From: Desulfosporosinus sp. UBA5188
Lineage (GTDB): Bacteria; Bacillota; Desulfitobacteriia; Desulfitobacteriales; Desulfitobacteriaceae
Reading direction: 5' to 3'
Length of the DNA stretch: 10,962 nucleotides
Assembly (NCBI GenBank): GCA_002413075.1
Contig: DHWG01000124.1
Coordinates: 503-11,464, forward strand
Numbering within the stretch: position 1 is the first letter of the stretch; each line of letters begins with the position of its first letter. Positions 7,851 through 10,962 of the stretch are shown here, piece by piece. The translations under genes were made by a program, and so were the position numbers. Under the pieces are notes generated by a model. The model made no database searches, was not told the DNA's origin, and saw only the letters and a program-made list of their open reading frames with translations.

Positions 7851-7880
7851 ATTCTTTACAAAATATTATTATTCACTTCC

Positions 7881-7915
7881 AAAGCACCCACTTCTATAAG
7901 TGGTCGTTGTGCTTT
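7881..7915 (-). terminator. Second hairpin just after the minus-strand gene
   Basis: This is an imperfect hairpin 13 nt past the stop of the minus-strand gene. AAAGCAC (7881-7887) pairs with GTGCTTT (7909-7915), and CCACTT (7888-7893) pairs with AAGTGG (7898-7903), with a 5-nt bulge (7904-7908) and a CTAT loop. The T run on the minus strand is short (TTT), so it may be a weak terminator or a 3'-end stabilising hairpin backed up by the stronger one at 7805-7850. Confidence 0.5.
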
Positions 7916-7928
7916 AGCCGAAACGAGT

Positions 7929-8951
7929 TTATTTGCCAAAAGAACAACGTGGGTAAGTGCAGACGGGGCATTCAAGACAAAGACCACCTTGTCCTAGTTT
8001 GACAAGGTCGAGGCGCGTCAGCCGTTCTCCAGTCAGTAACCGTGGAGCGACTAAATCAAAGGCAGTGGTCTTGGAATACATGACGCATCCGGGTAATCCC
8101 ATAATTGGAACGTTGCCCATGTAGGCTAGTAATAACATGGCTCCTGGTAAAACGGGTGCACCGTAAGTGATCAGCTCTGCGCCCATTTCTTTAATGGCGG
8201 TGGGGGTGACATCATCGGGGTCAACGGACATGCCCCCGCTGACCAGGATCATTTCTGCCCCTTTATTGAGTTGGTCTTGAATGCTGCTTTGAATCAGAGA
8301 CACTTCATCATTAGCCAACGTTTGCTCAAGGACAACAGAGCCCCAGCTTTCAACTTTAGCGCGCAGTACAGGGCCAAATTTATCTTGGATCCGACCAGTG
8401 TAGACTTCACTTCCTGTGACGACAATGCCAACCTTAAAGCGTTTTAGAGGCCGCACATCCAGAATCGGCTTTGAATACGTTCCAACAATTTCCTCTGCTT
8501 CAAGGATTACTTTCTCATCGATCATTAGAGGAACGACACGGGTTCCAGCGACTTTATCGCCTTTTTTGACCGGGTAATGATTGTGAAGCGTGGCGAGGAT
8601 GACCGATTCCAAAGTATTCAAGGCTAAAATCCCATCTCCGGAGGTGTAAAGAAGTCCGTCGTGGGCAGCGGTTAGTGTAACTTTCCCTTCTTTGGGCTCA
8701 TCAAGGACGAGACCAGAACCAGCGACAGCTCGAGCTAGGCGCTCTGCCGCTTCATTTTCATGAATCAGGCCCGGCGTTTGATCCCAGACGTATATATGCT
8801 CTTTCCCCATGCTCAGTAGAACAGGAATATCCTCTTCCTGCACGACATGCCCCTTACGAAACCTAGGACCTTTAATTACACCAGGGATAATTTGCGTCAT
8901 GTCATGAATTAGAATGGCACCAACAGAATCTTGCACCTTAATTTTTTCCAA
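7929..8951 (-). CDS. MoCF-domain molybdopterin-binding protein with C-terminal Cys cluster (third MoeA-like protein)
   Basis: This 340-residue protein belongs to the molybdopterin-binding family often found beside xanthine-dehydrogenase/Mop-type genes. With TTG as residue 1 it begins LEKIKVQDSVGAILIHD. The MoCF (MogA/MoeA-fold) domain shows TGSEVYTGRI, SGGMSVDPDDVTPTAI and GLPGCVMYSKTTAFD. The tail CLECPVCTYPRC (Cys325, 328, 331, 336) is a probable metal or Fe-S site shared by the family. It lacks the MDGYA region of true MoeA, so it is not an ordinary metal-inserting MoeA; a role in handling or editing the cofactor for the divergent Mop enzyme is inferred. The frame opens upstream to a GTG at 9002, but the minus-strand GGAGG at 8961-8965 sits 9 nt before the TTG at 8951, and the family N-terminus begins there. 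The in-frame ATG at 8972 has no ribosome site. Confidence 0.88.
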   Translation of the reverse strand: MEKIKVQDSVGAILIHDMTQIIPGVIKGPRFRKGHVVQEEDIPVLLSMGKEHIYVWDQTPGLIHENEAAERLARAVAGSGLVLDEPKEGKVTLTAAHDGLLYTSGDGILALNTLESVILATLHNHYPVKKGDKVAGTRVVPLMIDEKVILEAEEIVGTYSKPILDVRPLKRFKVGIVVTGSEVYTGRIQDKFGPVLRAKVESWGSVVLEQTLANDEVSLIQSSIQDQLNKGAEMILVSGGMSVDPDDVTPTAIKEMGAELITYGAPVLPGAMLLLAYMGNVPIMGLPGCVMYSKTTAFDLVAPRLLTGERLTRLDLVKLGQGGLCLECPVCTYPRCSFGK

Positions 8952-8960
8952 TTGAAATAG

Positions 8961-8965
8961 CCTCC
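8961..8965 (-). promoter_or_regulatory. Ribosome binding site fixing the TTG start of the MoCF-domain gene
   Basis: The minus strand reads TGGAGGC here, 9 nt before TTG at 8951-8949. It lies downstream of the alternative GTG (9002) and ATG (8972) starts, so it can only serve the TTG. Confidence 0.8.
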
Positions 8966-9071
8966 AATTCATTATGGAAAGCGTGTTCTTCTTTAAACAC
9001 ACTCTAGCGTGGGGTTGAAACTGTCAGGCGTTCATGAGAAGACTGAGGGGAAGACAATCTGTCTCACTTGC

Positions 9072-9100
9072 ATGGTACCGTATTCTAAACACAAGGTCAA
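9072..9100 (-). promoter_or_regulatory. Sigma-A-type promoter for the minus-strand MoCF-domain gene
   Basis: On the minus strand, TTGACC (9100-9095) and TACCAT (9077-9072) are separated by exactly 17 bp. The -35 has one mismatch and the -10 two mismatches to consensus. The predicted start is near 9065, giving a leader of about 115 nt. A perfect palindrome lies directly upstream of the -35. Confidence 0.55.
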
Positions 9101-9101
9101 G

Positions 9102-9116
9102 GAATGAATTTCATTC
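9102..9116. promoter_or_regulatory. Perfect 7-1-7 palindrome, candidate operator or activator site
   Basis: GAATGAA (9102-9108) and TTCATTC (9110-9116) form a perfect inverted repeat around one base. It begins 2 bp upstream of the minus-strand -35 box and lies about 130 bp upstream of the sigma-54 -24 element. Either place suits a regulator: repressor or activator of the minus-strand gene, or upstream activating site for an enhancer-binding protein on the Mop promoter. The half-sites recall TetR/FadR-type boxes, though the spacing differs. The protein is unknown. Confidence 0.45.
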
Positions 9117-9238
9117 ACTTGTGAAAGCATAATAAAGTGAAGTGGTGGCGAGAAGGGACATTCCTAAACTGAGTAACATAATGTTGTTTGAGTGTGAAAC
9201 CAGACTGAAACTGTGAAATGATGAAATTATCAGAATTG

Positions 9239-9254
9239 TGGCATGAATATTGCA
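9239..9254 (+). promoter_or_regulatory. Sigma-54 (RpoN) -24/-12 promoter for mop
   Basis: TGGCATGAATATTGCA matches the sigma-54 consensus TGGCAYRNNNNTTGCW at every defined position, with the GG and GC doublets in the right register. The predicted start is near 9265, leaving about 250 nt of leader before the mop start. This class of promoter needs an ATP-driven enhancer-binding activator, normally bound 80-200 bp upstream. A TATAAT (9255-9260) sits directly after it but has no -35 partner at usable spacing, so a sigma-A reading is weaker. Confidence 0.8.
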
Positions 9255-9270
9255 TATAATATAAGACAAG

Positions 9271-9330
9271 CCAAGTGAAGCAAAGCCAATAAAAGTAAAC
9301 CAAACTAAAGCAAAGCCAATTAAGGCAAGC
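9271..9330 (+). repeat. A-rich direct repeat (two about 30-nt units, CCAA recurring about every 15 nt) in the mop leader
   Basis: The 13-mer AAGCAAAGCCAAT occurs at 9278-9290 and 9308-9320, a period of exactly 30. Across the full 30-nt units about 23 of 30 bases agree. CCAA recurs at 9271, 9286, 9300 and 9316, so there is an underlying period of 14-16 nt. On the + strand the block is almost free of T. It begins just downstream of the predicted sigma-54 start site and would therefore be in the mop leader RNA. Confidence 0.6.
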
Positions 9331-9502
9331 ACAAAAAGAATGGGAGGAACAGATTCGTCAGTTGTTCATTACATGATGGGCGAGGAAATTTGCTTTACTG
9401 ACTGACCAATAGTTAGTGCAACAAACAGTGGTCTTAGAATTTTAACACAAGATAACTGGTGAAACTCATTCGGAAAATCTGTAGAGAATGAATTCTAATA
9501 AA

Positions 9503-9508
9503 AAGGAG
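9503..9508 (+). promoter_or_regulatory. Ribosome binding site fixing the TTG start of mop
   Basis: AAGGAG lies 9 nt before TTG at 9518. No ATG or GTG in the same frame lies nearby upstream, and the TTG start gives iron-sulfur cysteine numbering that matches the D. gigas protein. Confidence 0.85.
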
Positions 9509-9517
9509 ACAGAAACA

Positions 9518-10962
9518 TTGATTAAAAAGAATGTAGTCATTAATGGTACCCCCCAACTTTTATTCGTCGATGGCGAGGTTACTCTAGCCAATGTACTGCG
9601 TGGACAGTTGCACTTGACCGGAACTAAAGTAGGTTGTGGAAAAGCTCAGTGCGGTGCGTGTTCCGTCATTGTGGATGGAAAAGTCATCCGATCCTGCGTT
9701 ACTAAGATCAAACGTGTTGCCGAGGGTGCCGTGATCACGACCATCGAAGGCGTCGGTACTAGAGAACACTTACATCCTTTGCAACTCGCTTGGATGATTC
9801 ATGGGGCCGCTCAGTGTGGTTGGTGTAGTCCTGGCTTCATAGTCTCCGCTAAACAACTCCTAGAGGAAAATGCTCATCCTACAAGAGAAGATGTCCGTAA
9901 CTGGTTTTCAAAACATAAAAATGCCTGCCGTTGCACAGGGTATAAACCTTTAGTTGACGCCACCATGGAAGCCGCTCGATTGATTAATGGTGAGGTTAAG
10001 GTCGACGACTTATGGGCTAAATTGCCTGAAGATGGTCGAATTTGGGGCAGCAGCGTGATTCGTCCGTCAGCTTTGGCTAAGGTTACGGGTACTTGGGACT
10101 TCGGTTCTGATACTGGGTTAAAAATGCCTTGCGGAACATTGCAACTCAAACTGGTTCAGGCCAAAGTATCTCATGCTAATATTATCTCCATCGACACGTC
10201 TGAAGCTGAGAAAATGCCGGGTGTTGTTAAGGTTATAACCTACAAAGATGTTGTCGGCAAAAACCTTATCACGGGTCTAATTACCTTCCCAACCAATAAA
10301 GGCGATGGCTGGGACCGCCCTATCCTCTGTGAGAAAAAAGTATTCCAATTCGGTGATGCCATAGCCATTGTTGCAGCGGATACCGCGGCGCATGCTCAGG
10401 CTGCTGTCGACAAAGTAAAGGTAGAACTCGAATTACTTCCTGCTTATATGAGCGCTCCTGCCGCTATGGCCGATGACGCCATCGAAATTCATCCAGGAAC
10501 ACCGAACATTTATTTTGAAACTCAAATGGTTAAAGGTGAAGATACGGCCCCTCTCATGAAAGCAGCCGATGTTGTGGTTGAAGATAATTTTTATGTCGGA
10601 CGTCAACCCCATTTACCCCTTGAGCCCGATGTCGGATTTGCTTTCTTTGATGAAGAGGATAAATTAATCATCCATTCCAAGAGTATTGCCATTCATCTCC
10701 ATCAGGCTATGATTGCTCCAGGAATCGGATATCCTGCCGACAAACTGATCTTGGTACAACATGCGACAGGCGGAACCTTTGGTTATAAATTCAGCCCAAC
10801 AATTGAAGCCTTATTAGGAGTAGCTGCTGTAGCGACACGTCAACCTGTCTACATGGAATTTGATTACTATCAACAAACCACTTATACTGGAAAACGTTCA
10901 CCGATGTTTGTTGGCGTCAAAATGGGAGCGACTAAAGAGGGTAAATTGACCGCTATGGAAAC
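9518..10962 (+). CDS. mop: Mop-type aldehyde oxidoreductase (xanthine oxidase family), N-terminal half, truncated by window edge
   Basis: The frame is open from TTG 9518 to the right edge: 481 complete codons of an expected roughly 907. A plant-type 2Fe-2S domain has Cys40, 45, 48 and 60 (GCGKAQCGACS and RSC). A helical 2Fe-2S domain has Cys100, 103, 137 and 139 (QCGWC and CRC). These are the same eight numbers I recall for Desulfovibrio gigas aldehyde oxidoreductase. There is no FAD domain: a linker leads straight to the hammerhead domain (about 184-300) and then the molybdenum domain, with GGTFGYKFSPT from 418, so Phe421 and Gly422 also match. The enzyme is a cytoplasmic single-chain molybdopterin-cytosine-dinucleotide protein that oxidises aldehydes to acids and hands electrons to ferredoxin or flavodoxin-like acceptors. 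It is preceded by a sigma-54 promoter and a long leader, and is divergent from a molybdopterin-binding protein gene. Confidence 0.95.
   Translation, partial: MIKKNVVINGTPQLLFVDGEVTLANVLRGQLHLTGTKVGCGKAQCGACSVIVDGKVIRSCVTKIKRVAEGAVITTIEGVGTREHLHPLQLAWMIHGAAQCGWCSPGFIVSAKQLLEENAHPTREDVRNWFSKHKNACRCTGYKPLVDATMEAARLINGEVKVDDLWAKLPEDGRIWGSSVIRPSALAKVTGTWDFGSDTGLKMPCGTLQLKLVQAKVSHANIISIDTSEAEKMPGVVKVITYKDVVGKNLITGLITFPTNKGDGWDRPILCEKKVFQFGDAIAIVAADTAAHAQAAVDKVKVELELLPAYMSAPAAMADDAIEIHPGTPNIYFETQMVKGEDTAPLMKAADVVVEDNFYVGRQPHLPLEPDVGFAFFDEEDKLIIHSKSIAIHLHQAMIAPGIGYPADKLILVQHATGGTFGYKFSPTIEALLGVAAVATRQPVYMEFDYYQQTTYTGKRSPMFVGVKMGATKEGKLTAME

Larger units (their letters stand above)
8952..9517. other. 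Divergent intergenic region (566 bp), regulatory, no convincing gene
   Basis: The space between the divergent MoCF-domain and mop starts holds the minus-strand promoter and palindrome (9072-9116), a small palindrome AACATAATGTT (9175-9185), four NTGAAA repeats (9194, 9205, 9213, 9221), the sigma-54 promoter (9239-9254), the A-rich repeat (9271-9330) and a leader containing ACTGAC/GTTAGT (9401-9417). Open frames on the minus strand (9111-9332, 9115-9303) have no ribosome site and cross the sigma-54 element, so they are not taken as genes. A 21-codon frame on the + strand (9340-9405) is possible but weakly supported. Confidence 0.7.

Noticed and set aside
8952..9002. N-terminal extension of the MoCF-domain protein from GTG 9002
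   Set aside because: The ribosome site GGAGG (8961-8965) lies inside this stretch and can only serve the TTG at 8951; the added residues do not look like the family.
9227..9260. Sigma-A promoter using TATAAT at 9255-9260 for mop
   Set aside because: No TTGACA-like hexamer lies 16-18 bp upstream, while the overlapping sigma-54 site is a full consensus match.
9111..9332. Minus-strand frame of 73 codons with hydrophobic composition
   Set aside because: It has a GTG start with no ribosome site; its hydrophobic start is simply the reverse complement of the A-rich repeat, and it spans the sigma-54 promoter and the palindrome.
9340..9405. 21-codon + strand frame in the mop leader as a gene
   Set aside because: Only a weak AAGG, 14 nt upstream, precedes it, and the peptide shows no recognisable attenuator features; kept only as a low-interest observation.

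Overview
The window looks like chromosomal DNA of an anaerobic, low-to-medium GC Firmicute of the Desulfosporosinus/Desulfitobacterium kind. This assignment is an inference. It rests on AGGAGG-type ribosome sites, GTG and TTG starts, a Desulfovibrio-type aldehyde oxidoreductase (Mop), an AOR-family oxidoreductase, and a menaquinone-type HdrD-like membrane protein. The theme of the whole window is the pyranopterin (molybdenum/tungsten) cofactor and the enzymes that use it.

Region 1 (1-1591): the C-terminal five sixths of an aldehyde:ferredoxin oxidoreductase (AOR) family enzyme, entering from the left edge and closed by an intrinsic terminator.

Region 2 (1602-7850): an extended -10 promoter followed by five tightly packed genes on the + strand. 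They encode a MoaD-like sulfur carrier, a zinc-cysteine-free E1-like (MoeB/ThiF/HesA) adenylyltransferase, a MoeA, a second MoeA fused to a TupA/ModA-like binding domain, and a six-helix membrane protein with two 4Fe-4S motifs and two CCG (HdrD-type) domains. A 20-bp perfect hairpin between convergent genes ends the unit and can work in both directions. The first four genes supply sulfur to the dithiolene and insert the metal. The fifth probably passes electrons to or from the quinone pool.

Region 3 (7881-9100): a divergent, minus-strand gene for a third MoCF-domain protein, a molybdopterin-binding protein with a four-Cys tail. It has its own sigma-A-type promoter and very likely starts at a TTG.

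Region 4 (8952-9517): about 566 bases without a convincing gene. It holds the minus-strand promoter, a perfect palindrome, a consensus-perfect sigma-54 promoter reading to the right, an A-rich roughly 15/30-nt repeat just downstream of the predicted start site, and a leader of about 250 nt.

Region 5 (9518-10962): the first 481 codons of a Mop-type (xanthine oxidase family) aldehyde oxidoreductase, starting at TTG and running off the right edge. Its eight iron-sulfur cysteines fall at exactly the positions I recall for the Desulfovibrio gigas enzyme.

Together, two unrelated enzyme families that both oxidise aldehydes flank a dedicated set of cofactor-maturation genes. The Mop gene appears to be separately controlled through sigma-54. 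No RNA genes, insertion sequences, CRISPR arrays or signs of recent transfer were seen.
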